DNA of 64,000 bases from Micromonospora sp. LH3U1 (GTDB taxonomy: Bacteria > Actinomycetota > Actinomycetes > Mycobacteriales > Micromonosporaceae), in assembly GCF_028475105.1 (NCBI RefSeq), contig NZ_CP116936.1, positions 3,781,501-3,845,500 on the forward strand, read 5' to 3'. Below, piece after piece: positions 28,879 through 37,820 of the stretch. The notes under the pieces are model-generated. The model had not been told where the DNA came from. It ran no database searches and saw nothing but the letters and a program-made list of their open reading frames with translations. Position 1 is the first letter of the stretch; each line of letters starts with the position of its first letter. The translations under genes and the position numbers were made by a program.

Positions 28879-29676
28879 GTGGCCGCTGATCCGTCCGTGC
28901 CGACCGCCGGAGACCCGCCCGAGGAGGGCGTCTCACTGCACCTGCTCGGCGGCTTCCAACTGCTGCGCGAAGCGGTGCCGGTCGTCGTGCCACGCGGGCT
29001 GCAACGGGTGATCGCGCTGATCGGGCTACGCCCCGGCGCCACCCGCAGCCAGCTCGCCGGGCTGCTCTGGCCCGACGCGTCGGAGGAGCGGGCGCTGTCC
29101 TCACTGCGCACCGCACTGTGGCGACTTCGGCAGGACCCGTGCTGCCCGATGACCGTGGCCAGCGACACCGTACGACTCGGCCCGGCGGTCCGACTCGACG
29201 TGGACGACCTGGTCGGCACCGCGGCCCGGGTCCGCGACGGCGACGACCCGCGCACCGCGGCCGGGGCGCTCGCCGCCGGCCGGCACGACCTCCTACCCGG
29301 GTGGTACGACGACTGGGTGCTGCTGGACCGCGAGCGACTGCGCCAACTACGCCTGCACATGTTGGAACATGTGGCCGGGCAACACCTGACCGCGGGGCGG
29401 CACGGCCAGGCGCTGGAGGCCGCACTGGAGGCGATGGCCGCCGAGCCGTTACGGGAGACACCGCACCGGCTGGTGGTCCGCATCCACCTGGCGGAGGGCA
29501 ATGCCTTCGAAGCCGTGCACGCCTTCTACGTCTACCGGGACCTGCTGCGCAGGGAGTTGCGCCTGGAACCGAGCCCCGCGATGAGCGCCCTGCTCGACGA
29601 CACGCTCGCCCCGATCCGCCAGGCCAGCCGGGACGCCATCACCGATCGCCCGTCACCGGCCGGCCGGCGCACGTGA
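28879..29676 (+). CDS. SARP-family transcriptional activator
   Basis: A 265-residue protein with a winged-helix OmpR-type DNA-binding domain (about 18-105: LHLLGGFQLLREAVPVVVP and RSQLAGLLWPDASEERALSSLR) and a bacterial transcriptional activation domain (about 110-255: LPGWYDDWVLLDRERLRQLR, RIHLAEGNAFEAVHAFYVYRD). SARPs switch on antibiotic clusters. GTG start at 28879. This is the only pathway-specific regulator seen in the cluster. Confidence 0.92.
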   Translation: MAADPSVPTAGDPPEEGVSLHLLGGFQLLREAVPVVVPRGLQRVIALIGLRPGATRSQLAGLLWPDASEERALSSLRTALWRLRQDPCCPMTVASDTVRLGPAVRLDVDDLVGTAARVRDGDDPRTAAGALAAGRHDLLPGWYDDWVLLDRERLRQLRLHMLEHVAGQHLTAGRHGQALEAALEAMAAEPLRETPHRLVVRIHLAEGNAFEAVHAFYVYRDLLRRELRLEPSPAMSALLDDTLAPIRQASRDAITDRPSPAGRRT

Positions 29677-29767
29677 CGGTGACGTGACAGTCGCTGCGGC
29701 ACGGTGGGTGCACAGAGCACGTGGCGCCGATCCGAGGGTCGGGGAAGCCACCGGCGGAAGGGGTCCC

Positions 29768-30115
29768 ATGAGTCGTCTACTGATCGTCAGCCGAATCATC
29801 CCGGACGCGGAGGGGCGGGTCGCGCAGATCTTCGCCGAATCCGACGCCACCGAACTTCCCGGTCTGACCGGCGTCACACACCGATCCCTGTACTGCCTGC
29901 ACGACCTGTGCGTACACCTGCTGGAAACCTCGGACGTCGACCCGGACGCGCTCGCGGCGGCCCGCAACCACCCGCTCTTCCAGCAGGTCAACGAGCGGCT
30001 CTCCGCGCACACCTCGCCGTACCTGCCGACCTGGCGCTCCCCTCGGGACGCGATCGCCGGCTGCTTCTACCGGTGGGACGCCGCCGAGGCGCCCGCGGCG
30101 CACCCGGCCGGCTGA
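29768..30115 (+). CDS. TcmI-family polyketide cyclase, second copy
   Basis: A 115-residue protein closely related to the cyclase at 28095 (both share [22 protein letters not shown] and THRSLY-LHDL-VHLLET segments). It starts at an ATG preceded by GGAAGGGG and is followed after one base by the flavin hydroxylase gene, so the two are co-transcribed. Two diverged TcmI-like cyclases in one cluster would allow two separate ring closures. Confidence 0.9.
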   Translation: MSRLLIVSRIIPDAEGRVAQIFAESDATELPGLTGVTHRSLYCLHDLCVHLLETSDVDPDALAAARNHPLFQQVNERLSAHTSPYLPTWRSPRDAIAGCFYRWDAAEAPAAHPAG

Positions 30116-30116
30116 C

Positions 30117-31466
30117 ATGTCCGCCGCGCCACCGCACGTCCTGATCATCGGCGCCGGCACGGGCGGGCTGTGCCTGGCGCACGGCCTACGCCGCGCCGGG
30201 ATCACCGTCGCCGTCTACGAACGGCACCGCGACCGCGCCGAGGGGCTGCTCGGTTACCGGGTCGGCATCGGTCCGACCGGTAGCCGGGCACTGCGGGAGT
30301 GCCTGCCCCCGGAGTTGTTCGCCACCTTCCTGGCCACCTGCGCGCGGCCGCCGCACTACTTCAACGTCGTCACCGAAGGGCTGCGCCAGACCGCCTCGTT
30401 CGAGCTGCGGCCAACCGCCGACCCGGTGCACACCGAGCACTCGGTGGCCCGGATGGTGATGCGCCAGGTGCTGCTGACCGGCCTGGACGATGTGGTGCAC
30501 TTCGACAAGACCTTCACCCGGTATGAGCAGCGCGACGACGGCACCGTCACCGCGCACTTCGCCGACGGCACCACCGCCACCGGCGACCTGCTGGTGGCGG
30601 CCGACGGCACACACTCGGCGGTGCGCCGCCAGTACCTGCCGCACGCCGTCACCAAGGACGCCGGCACCATCAACATCGCCACCCGGATTCCGCTGACCGC
30701 CCACACCCGCGCCCTCGTACCGGAGCGGGTCCGTCAGGGCATCTCGTTGATCTTCGGTGTCGGCGGGGTGATGGGCGTACTGCACGTCATGGAGTTCAAG
30801 TGGGACGCCGGGCGGACGATCAAGCCTGGCGTCAGCGACGCCGACGCCGCCCTGCTGCGTGACTGGCCCGGCCTGGCCCACGACACCACCACCGACAACA
30901 TCAACCTGATCATCTGGAGCGCGGCCCGCCGGTTCCCGGCCGACATCATGCAGCGCCGCGGCGAGGACCTGGTGCGGGTCGCCCTGGACCTCACCTCGAA
31001 CTGGCACCCGAACCTGCGGGAACTGCTGACCCGCGCGGAGCCGACCAGCGCCCTACCGATCAAAGTGTCCACGTCCGAGCCGGTCCCGCCCTGGAAGAGC
31101 AGCACCGTCACCCTGCTCGGCGACGCCATCCACACCATGACCCCGGGTCGCGGTGTGGGCGCGAACACCGCGCTACGCGACGCCCGCCTGCTCTGCGAGC
31201 AGCTCACCCGCGCCACCACCGGCGACAAGACGCTGCTACAGGCGGTGGCGGACTACGAGGCGGCGATGGCGCCGTACGGGTTCGCGCGGGTCGCCGAATC
31301 GTTGAATCGCAGCGGCACCAGCGGCGAGGACCGGATGTACCGGCCGGTGGTGGGTCGACTCGCGCTGCTCGGCGCGCGCGGCTACTTCGGAGTGACCAGT
31401 CGGGTGCCGCGGCTACGCCGGCGGTTCGTCGACGACTTCCACACCTACGAGGGCGACCAGGACTGA
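30117..31466 (+). CDS. FAD-dependent aromatic monooxygenase (group A flavin hydroxylase)
   Basis: A 449-residue protein with the FAD motif LIIGAGTGGLCLAHGLR (GxGxxG), VAADGTHSAVR (DG motif) and TLLGDAIHTMTPGRGVGAN (GD motif). It should hydroxylate or oxidatively rearrange an aromatic ring using NAD(P)H. Its place after the TcmI-like gene, with a one-base gap, makes it a tailoring enzyme of the cluster. The last plus-strand gene of the cluster. Confidence 0.92.
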   Translation: MSAAPPHVLIIGAGTGGLCLAHGLRRAGITVAVYERHRDRAEGLLGYRVGIGPTGSRALRECLPPELFATFLATCARPPHYFNVVTEGLRQTASFELRPTADPVHTEHSVARMVMRQVLLTGLDDVVHFDKTFTRYEQRDDGTVTAHFADGTTATGDLLVAADGTHSAVRRQYLPHAVTKDAGTINIATRIPLTAHTRALVPERVRQGISLIFGVGGVMGVLHVMEFKWDAGRTIKPGVSDADAALLRDWPGLAHDTTTDNINLIIWSAARRFPADIMQRRGEDLVRVALDLTSNWHPNLRELLTRAEPTSALPIKVSTSEPVPPWKSSTVTLLGDAIHTMTPGRGVGANTALRDARLLCEQLTRATTGDKTLLQAVADYEAAMAPYGFARVAESLNRSGTSGEDRMYRPVVGRLALLGARGYFGVTSRVPRLRRRFVDDFHTYEGDQD

Positions 31467-31837
31467 CTGCGGCTCGAGGGCGGGCGCGGCGACGCTGACC
31501 TCGGTCATCGCCATACCCGGCACGGCTGTTTCCTGCCGGCCGGCGACAGACCACACCGTGTCCGCTTCGGCGAGTGCCAGCCCGCCGCACGGACCTCGGC
31601 CCCTCGGTCGGCAGCTACGGCGTGCCGTACCTGCCCACTGCGAGCACCCGAACGCGTTCGGCGCGCTTCCCTCCGCCGCCAGGCGCAACGCTGCGTTACT
31701 CGGCAGACACCCGTTGACGTGGGTGTCCCGTCCGAAACGCCATCGACCGATCCTCTCTGTCATCGGAAATATGCGTGTGCGAAGCTGCGGCGAGTTTTTC
31801 TCGCAACTTATCCGACGACATGAGAGGGAGGTTCGCC
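31467..31837. other. Gap at the right edge of the biosynthetic cluster
   Basis: A 371-bp stretch without a convincing gene. A small hairpin (arms 31706-31712 and 31721-31727, GACACCC/GGGTGTC) is present. The right part is A/T-richer and probably holds the promoter of the next gene, whose GTG start has GGGAGG six bases before it. Confidence 0.6.
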
Positions 31838-32954
31838 GTGGCGTGGTCTATCGGACACTCGCTGATAGTGGTGCTGGCACTGGTGCTGGGCCTGGCCGCC
31901 GGGTGGCTGCTGCGTGGCCGGCGGGGCGTACAGGGCAGTGGACAAGGTCGGTCGATCGTGGACGGTGACCCCGTCGCCGGCCTGGCCGTGATCTCCACGC
32001 CGACGCCGGCGGCCACCACCGACGAGGCCCGGCCTGCGGCCGCCGTCGACCCGGCTCCGACCGCCGTCGCCGACGAGCCGGTGCCGGTGGACACGGTCAG
32101 CGCGCCAGCCGCGGTGACCGAGCCGGGCGACCCCACCCCGGCAGAAACCCCGAGCACTGTCGACCCGGCCGACATGGCACTGACCGAGGCCCCGCCGCCG
32201 GTCCCCGCCGCCGCACCGGCCGACCCGGCTGAGCTGCACGATCCCGTCGTGGAAGCGGCTCCCGAGCCGGTCGCGGTCGAGGAGCAGCCCGCTCCGGCCG
32301 CCGTGATCGCCCCCCCGCCTTCCTGCGGACGACCTCCCACCCGCCGACGCCCCGCAGGCCGACGCGACCCCGGTCGACGACGCCCCGGCCGAGGCCGAGC
32401 CGACCGATACCGCGCCGCTCGACACCACCCCGGCCGACACCACTCCGGCCAACGACGCGCCGACCGACACCACCCCGCTTGACACCACCCCGGCCGACGA
32501 CGCGCCGACCGAGGTCACGGCAGTTGACCCGCTGCCGGCTGAGACGCCGGTGACCGCTGAGTCGGTGGACGCTGAGTCGGTGGACGCCGACGCGGAGTCG
32601 GCGCTACCGGCGGTGGCCACGCCTGAGGTCCGGCCGACCGCCACCGCGACCCCGCCGGTCCGTTCGGCCGCCGACACCACGACCAGCAGCGTGGACGCCG
32701 ACCCGACGGGCCCGGCCGACGACTTCCGCCGGATCCAGGGAGTCGGGCCCAAGATGGCGGCGGCGTTGCAGGACGCCGGCGTGCGCACGTACGGCCAGCT
32801 CGGTGAGCTGGACGAGCCGGCGCTGCGCGACCTGATCCGGTCTGCCGGCCTGCGCGCCGCGCCCGGGCTGGCCAGCTGGCCACAGCAGGCGCGCGTGCTC
32901 GCCGGCGCCGGCGACGCGATGGCTGCGGTGCTGCCGGGCGGCAACCAGGCCTGA
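31838..32954 (+). pseudogene. Membrane-anchored helix-hairpin-helix protein, frameshifted
   Basis: The first frame encodes a membrane anchor (SLIVVLALVLGLAAGWLL) and a Pro/Ala/Asp-rich linker up to about 32310. The same composition then continues one frame later (DAPAEAEPTDTAPLDTT and similar repeats), ending in a helix-hairpin-helix domain (DFRRIQGVGPKMAAALQDAG). A run of seven C at 32310-32316 lies at the break; six C would give one continuous protein of about 370 residues. Either a sequencing error, a phase-variable tract or a true mutation. GTG 31838 was chosen for its GGGAGG site. Confidence 0.7.
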
Positions 32955-32965
32955 CGCCTGACATC

Positions 32966-33008
32966 GAGCCCCCGGCCGCCGTCCAACGGGATGGCAGACC
33001 GGGGGCTC
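32966..33008. terminator. Stem-loop terminator after the HhH gene
   Basis: The arms 32966-32975 and 32999-33008 (GAGCCCCCGG and complement) form a strong G/C stem. There is no T-run, which is usual for actinomycete terminators. Confidence 0.6.
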
Positions 33009-33250
33009 GGCCGTTGGGGGCGAAACATCCGCGTGCACCGACCACCTGGACACGGTCGATCCACTCGGGTTACCGGAAACCGGCCCATCCACCGGCCCGG
33101 ACACCCCACCTTCCAGGAACCCGAGTCGATCAATCCTCGGTAGGGGGAAGGACGGGCGGATCCGGGGCGCCTGCGGTCGACCGATCGTTACCGTCCGTTG
33201 AGGCGGCCCGGACGGGTCCGTCGAGTCGACCGGTTCCACAGGAGCAGCCC

Positions 33251-34459
33251 GTGCACCCCGCCGCGCCGGAGCCCGGGTCCCCACCGGCCCGCCGCCCCCC
33301 GGTGCGTGACCCGGAGGCCCCGCGCAGGGTGACCCTTCTCGAGCTCTTCTTCGACCTGGTGTACGTGGTCGCGCTGGCGCTCATCTCCCGGGGAATGGTG
33401 GACCAGCTCGACTGGCACCGGGCCGGGCAGGCACTCATCATGCTGGCGGCCGTCTGGTGGACGTGGGTAATCACGACCCTGGTCACCGACCTGTACGACC
33501 CGGAACGCACCGAGATCAAGCTGCTGATCAGCGCCGTGATGTTCGGCGCGCTGCTGATGACCACGGCGATCCCGGCGGCGTTCGACCACCGCGGGATCGT
33601 CTTCGCCGCCACCTACGTGGCGATCCACCTCGGGCGCGGGCTGTTCCTGATGCCGGCCGTGCGCCGCGAACCGCAGACCCAGCGCCGCGCGGCGCGCATC
33701 TTCGTCTGGTTCGCCGTGTCGGCGATCCCGTGGATCATCGGCGCGTTCGTCAACGACGACGCCCGCCTGGCGTGCTGGGCCATCGCGCTCGCCATCGACT
33801 ACATCGGTTTCCGGCTCGCGTACCCGGTGCCCGGACTCGGTGTGGTGCCCGAGAAGCAGCGCAACGTCACGGCGGAGCACCTCTCCGAGCGCTACCAGCA
33901 GTTCTTCATCATCGCCCTCGGCGACGCCATTCTGACCATTGGCAGCAGGTTCAGCACGGAACACAGCGAGGCGGCGAACATCGCCATGTTCGCGGTGGCG
34001 TTCCTGACCACCCTGCTGCTCTGGCGGATCTACGTGCACAAGTCCGGCCAACTGCTGCCGGCGGCCATCAAGGGGTCGGAGTCACCGAACAAGTTTCTGT
34101 TCACCGCGCCGTACACCCACCTGCTGATGGTCGCCGGGGTGGTGACCACGGCCTCCGGGTTCCACCTCGTGCTGCACCAACCGACCGGACGGACGCCACC
34201 GGCCTGGGCGGCGGTAATCCTCGGCGGCCCGGCACTGTTCCTGGCCGGCCGGGCCTCCTTCGAGTACGAGGTGTTCAGCCGGGTGTCACTGTCCCGCCCC
34301 GGTGGTGTGTTGGCGCTGCTGACCATCGCGCCCGCCGTGCTGTTCCTGCCGACGGTGTTCGCCTCCCTCGGTGCCCTCCTGGTGTTGGCCAGCGTGGCCT
34401 ACGCGGACTTCCGGCGTAGCTACGGCAAGCCACCGGAGGCACCGTCCCCGCCGCACTGA
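33251..34459 (+). CDS. Low temperature requirement A (LtrA) family membrane protein
   Basis: A 402-residue polytopic protein. RRVTLLELFFDLVYVVALALISRGM is the conserved LtrA opening, followed by about ten hydrophobic segments with SERYQQFFIIALGDAIL in the middle. GTG 33251 was chosen because AGGAG lies seven bases upstream; the frame stays open further upstream but without family similarity. Named for a Listeria growth phenotype; the molecular role is unknown. Confidence 0.85.
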   Translation: MHPAAPEPGSPPARRPPVRDPEAPRRVTLLELFFDLVYVVALALISRGMVDQLDWHRAGQALIMLAAVWWTWVITTLVTDLYDPERTEIKLLISAVMFGALLMTTAIPAAFDHRGIVFAATYVAIHLGRGLFLMPAVRREPQTQRRAARIFVWFAVSAIPWIIGAFVNDDARLACWAIALAIDYIGFRLAYPVPGLGVVPEKQRNVTAEHLSERYQQFFIIALGDAILTIGSRFSTEHSEAANIAMFAVAFLTTLLLWRIYVHKSGQLLPAAIKGSESPNKFLFTAPYTHLLMVAGVVTTASGFHLVLHQPTGRTPPAWAAVILGGPALFLAGRASFEYEVFSRVSLSRPGGVLALLTIAPAVLFLPTVFASLGALLVLASVAYADFRRSYGKPPEAPSPPH

Positions 34460-34494
34460 ACGGTCGGCGCCAACCCCTGCCGGCGCCGGCCCGC

Positions 34495-35253
34495 TCAGCG
34501 GGCAGTCGACCCGGCCAGCAACCGTCCGGCGTCCGGCACGTACGGCTCGACACCCAGACCGGTGAGCAGTTGGTGCACGGTGGCGGTGGCCGCGGTGAGT
34601 ACCGGGCGGCCGAGACGGGCCTCCACCTGCGGCACCGCCGCCAACGACGGCAGTTGCACGCAGGCGGAGAGGACCACCGCGTCCACGTCGGTCACGTCCA
34701 GCCGATCGGCCAGCTCGACCAGGCGGGACGGGGGGATGCGCCCGACCGCCACGTTGTCCGGCTCGCTCAGGCTCACCGCCTCGGTCACCTGCACACCGTG
34801 CGAGGCGAGGTAGGCGGCGACGGTCGCGGTCAACGGCGGCAGGTACGGCGCGATCAGGGCCACCCGGCGGGCGCCCAGCGACCGCAGCCCGGTGACCAGC
34901 GCGCCCGCGCTGGTCACCACCGGCATCTCGTGCCCGGCGCGACCGGCCGCACGGCCCAACCGCCGCTCGGCCCGCTCGTGCGCCCCGGCGCCCTCGCACA
35001 TCACCGCCACCAGGCAGGCGTACGCGAGCACGTCACAGCGGGCGTCGGCCAACTCGGCGGCACACCGGACGGCGGAACGGTTCATCCGGGCGAGTTCGTC
35101 GGGAGTCACCTGGCGCAGCCGTACCCGGCTGGTGTGTGTGGTGAAGCGGACCGTCGGGTCGACGGTCTCGCGGCGGCGCAGCATCGCCGGGATCTCGGTC
35201 TCCATGGTGGTGTTCGAACTGGGCACCACCAGCCCGATGCGGTAGCCGCTCAC
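34495..35253 (-). CDS. Maleate isomerase / Asp-Glu racemase superfamily protein
   Basis: A 252-residue protein beginning YRIGLVVPSSNTTMETEIP, the maleate cis-trans isomerase/arylmalonate decarboxylase signature. Two catalytic-type Cys are present: LAYACLVAVM and VLSACVQLPSL. Two Cys fit an isomerase or racemase; arylmalonate decarboxylase has only the second. It is coupled by ATGA to a YrdC-like gene upstream. The substrate is unknown. Confidence 0.8.
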   Translation of the reverse strand: MSGYRIGLVVPSSNTTMETEIPAMLRRRETVDPTVRFTTHTSRVRLRQVTPDELARMNRSAVRCAAELADARCDVLAYACLVAVMCEGAGAHERAERRLGRAAGRAGHEMPVVTSAGALVTGLRSLGARRVALIAPYLPPLTATVAAYLASHGVQVTEAVSLSEPDNVAVGRIPPSRLVELADRLDVTDVDAVVLSACVQLPSLAAVPQVEARLGRPVLTAATATVHQLLTGLGVEPYVPDAGRLLAGSTAR

Positions 35254-36077
35254 ACCAGTGCTCCCGCGTACCCCCGGACCCGCAGCCGCTGCCCGGCGCC
35301 GCCGCCGAGGCGCACCTGGAGCCCGAGCGGCGCGGCGGCGCGGCGGACGTCGTCGAGGTGCAGCGAGCCGTGCCGGTCGACGGTGAGCACCGGCGGCTCC
35401 TCGAGCTCGCCCTCCGGTGCGTGGAAGGAGAGCAGGGTGACCGAGGTGGTGAGGTAGCCCGGGTACGCGGCGCGGGCCGCCGCCTCGTTCCGGTGGACGA
35501 GCACCACCAGGTCGTCGAGGTGGGCGAAGTCGACGGCGAGCGCCCCGGCCTTCCAGTGCGCTGGTTCCTCGGCTGCGCCGGTAAGATGCCGGGATCGGTT
35601 CGCCGAGGTGATGTAGAGGTGATCCGACCCGGTCTCGGCGAGCGCCCGCTCGAAGAAGGCGTTGGACGGGCAGGTCAGGCCCGGTGCGATCACCTGGGTG
35701 GTCCGCAGCCCCTGGTCGACCTGGGTGAGGTGCTCGGGGATCCGCTCCGCCGCCGGCCCACGGAAGCCGAACGGCCCGGCCCCGTAGAGGGCGTCCATCA
35801 GCGCCCGCACCCGACCGACCGGCAACCGGGGCGAGATCCGCGTCCAGTCGAACATCCCCGGGATCCGGCCGATCGCGGTGGTGATGCTGCCGACCTGGTG
35901 GACGGGACGCCCCTTGGCCAGGTTGACCCGGCGTACGGTGGCCGCGTCGGGACGCGTGACGATGACGTAGAAGTTGGCGAACGCCGCCGCGACGATCGCG
36001 CCGCCAGCCAGCGCGCGAGCCGCGACCGCGACGTCCTCGGGGCGGTCGATGTACAAGGGCGGTGTCGGGGCGTCCAT
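35250..36077 (-). CDS. YrdC/Sua5-like protein
   Basis: A 275-residue protein with the shape of the YrdC fold: LAGGAIVAAAFANFYVIVT replaces the usual GG-x-VA-PTET-x-YGL, NLAKGRPVHQVGS matches the KGRP segment and TSANRS the SAN motif. The Thr-Glu-Thr element of true threonylcarbamoyl-AMP synthases is missing, so it may carry out a different carbamoyl/adenylate reaction. It overlaps the isomerase-like gene by 4 bp. Confidence 0.6.
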   Translation of the reverse strand: MDAPTPPLYIDRPEDVAVAARALAGGAIVAAAFANFYVIVTRPDAATVRRVNLAKGRPVHQVGSITTAIGRIPGMFDWTRISPRLPVGRVRALMDALYGAGPFGFRGPAAERIPEHLTQVDQGLRTTQVIAPGLTCPSNAFFERALAETGSDHLYITSANRSRHLTGAAEEPAHWKAGALAVDFAHLDDLVVLVHRNEAAARAAYPGYLTTSVTLLSFHAPEGELEEPPVLTVDRHGSLHLDDVRRAAAPLGLQVRLGGGAGQRLRVRGYAGALV

Positions 36078-36328
36078 GAGTCCTCCTCGGCGGGGCCGTG
36101 AGGCAGTTCTACGTCCGCCGACCCGTACGACGGCGAGGTCGGTCGTCGATCCGATAGCCGACCCGCGCTACCCGGTGCGGGCGGCCGATGCCCCGGCGGT
36201 ACCGACGGCGGACGGCATCGGCCGGATGGAGGATCCGGCGGTGGTTATAGCGCGAAACCGTTAGCCGCGCGACCCGATTGGGTACAACGCCTGCACCTCA
36301 GATCCACCACATACCTCAGGAGGCAGCG

Positions 36329-36535
36329 ATGCGCGGCACCTCGATACTCGGAGTCATCGTCGTGATCTGGTTGGTGATCGGCGCGATCGCCGGTGGCCAG
36401 CGAGGTTACTACAGCGGCGACGACACCAACTGCGCCGAGGCCGGCACCATCCTGGTCACCATCGTGGCCGGGCCGTTGAACTACATCGGCGCCAACCCGA
36501 AGGTCGACTGCAAGCTGCCCGAGCCGTCCAAGTAG
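36329..36535 (+). CDS. Small single-pass membrane protein
   Basis: A 68-residue protein: one hydrophobic helix (STSILGVIVVIWLVIGAIAGG-like, residues about 4-23), then a short domain with two Cys (NCAEAGT and VDCKLPE). ATG preceded by CAGGAGG. Resembles small unannotated actinomycete membrane proteins. Function unknown; a strong hairpin follows. Confidence 0.7.
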   Translation: MRGTSILGVIVVIWLVIGAIAGGQRGYYSGDDTNCAEAGTILVTIVAGPLNYIGANPKVDCKLPEPSK

Positions 36536-36546
36536 GACAGACATGG

Positions 36547-36584
36547 ACCGGCCCGTGCCCCTTGACTTAGGGACACGGGCCGGT
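36547..36584 (+). terminator. Stem-loop terminator
   Basis: The arms 36547-36561 and 36570-36584 (ACCGGCCCGTG-CCC with one mismatch) form a 15-bp stem with an 8-nt loop, 12 bp after the stop of the small membrane protein gene. Confidence 0.8.
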
Positions 36585-36762
36585 GTGCGCAGCTCAGCTG
36601 GCGTAGACGACCATGTGCAGCGGCCGTCTCCCCTGTTGGCGCTGCCACCGCACACCCCGTACGCCGTCCTAGGAGGCTGGATTGCATGGCTCCGCAGCGT
36701 TTGTCGGCGCCGAGGCCGGGAACCGCCCGGCGTCAGTCGGCGGACGGAATCGGGAGTACGGC

Positions 36763-37722
36763 ATGCAGATCGGCTACAAGCTGGCCTCGGAGGGATACGG
36801 CCCACAGGAGATCATCCGGCAGGCCGTCCTGGCCGAGCAGGCTGGTTTCGACTTCGTCGAGATGAGCGACCACTTCCACCCCTGGCTCGACGCGCAGGGC
36901 CACTCGTCCTTCACCTGGAGCGTGCTCGGCGCCATCGCGGCCAGGACCAGCACCCTACGCCTGGCCACCGGCGTCACCTGCCCGACCGTCCGCTACCACC
37001 CGGCGATCATCGCGCAGGCCGCGGCGACCATGGCGCTGATCTCCGACGGGCGGTTCACCCTCGGGGTGGGGGCTGGCGAGCGACTCAACGAACACGTTGT
37101 CGGGCAGGGCTTCCCCAGTGTGCGGGGCCGGCACGAGCGCCTCCGCGAGGCGCTGGAGATCATCCGACTGCTCTGGCAGGGCGGCTACCAGTCCTACGAG
37201 GGCCGACACCTGCACCTGGAGGACGCCCGGATCTTCGACCTGCCGGACACCCCGCCGGTGATCGCGGTGGCGGCCAGCGGCGAGGCGTCGGCCCGGCTCG
37301 CCGCCGAACTGGGCGACGGGCTGTTCGCCACCGAGCCGGAGGCGTCGATCGTCGAGCACTACCGACGCGCTCACGGGTCGGGCCCGCGCTACGCCGAGGT
37401 GCCGTTGGCCTGGGCCACGGACGAGCAACAGGCGGTGCAGGCGGTGTTGCAGACCAGCCGGTGGATGGTCACCGGCTGGAAGGTGATGAGCGAGCTGCCG
37501 AACCCGGTCAACTTCGACGCGGCCAGCGCACACGTGGAGGAGAAGCACGTCCGCCAACTCTTCGCCATCGGCCCCGACCCGGAGCCACACGTGACCAAGG
37601 TCCGGTCGTACGTCGAGGCCGGGTTCGACCACATCGTCCTGCAGAACGCCGGCCCCGACCCGGACGGCTTCCTCGACTTCTTCGCTCACGATCTTTCCGG
37701 CCGCCTACGTGCCATGGGCTGA
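36763..37722 (+). CDS. LLM-class F420-dependent oxidoreductase (FGD-like)
   Basis: A 319-residue TIM-barrel luciferase-like protein: MQIGYKLASEGYGP, FVEMSDHFHPWLDAQGHSSF, RFTLGVGAGERLNEHVVG and GRHERLREALEIIRLLW. It is closest to the F420-dependent glucose-6-phosphate dehydrogenase family, whose members oxidise sugars phosphates or other alcohols with coenzyme F420. The exact substrate cannot be told. ATG 36763 matches the family start. Confidence 0.85.
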   Translation: MQIGYKLASEGYGPQEIIRQAVLAEQAGFDFVEMSDHFHPWLDAQGHSSFTWSVLGAIAARTSTLRLATGVTCPTVRYHPAIIAQAAATMALISDGRFTLGVGAGERLNEHVVGQGFPSVRGRHERLREALEIIRLLWQGGYQSYEGRHLHLEDARIFDLPDTPPVIAVAASGEASARLAAELGDGLFATEPEASIVEHYRRAHGSGPRYAEVPLAWATDEQQAVQAVLQTSRWMVTGWKVMSELPNPVNFDAASAHVEEKHVRQLFAIGPDPEPHVTKVRSYVEAGFDHIVLQNAGPDPDGFLDFFAHDLSGRLRAMG

Positions 37723-37736
37723 TGCCCGTGTCGACG

Positions 37737-37786
37737 TGATCAGTTGATGAAAAACAGCAGCCGCCCCGACTGATCGTCGGGGCGGC
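37737..37786. terminator. Solo repeat arm plus stem-loop between convergent genes
   Basis: 37737-37752 equals the left arm of the hairpin at 20240. Next to it, GCCGCCCCGA (37760-37769) pairs with TCGGGGCGGC (37777-37786) to form a compact stem between the convergent oxidoreductase and beta-helix genes. Confidence 0.7.
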
Positions 37787-37820
37787 CGGCTGCGCGCTCG
37801 GGATGGGTGCGCGGGTGTGC

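Noticed and set aside
32340..32580. Direct repeats coding Thr/Pro/Asp units, considered as a CRISPR-like or tandem-repeat array
   Set aside because: The units are irregular, lack unique spacers and are explained by the low-complexity linker of the HhH protein.
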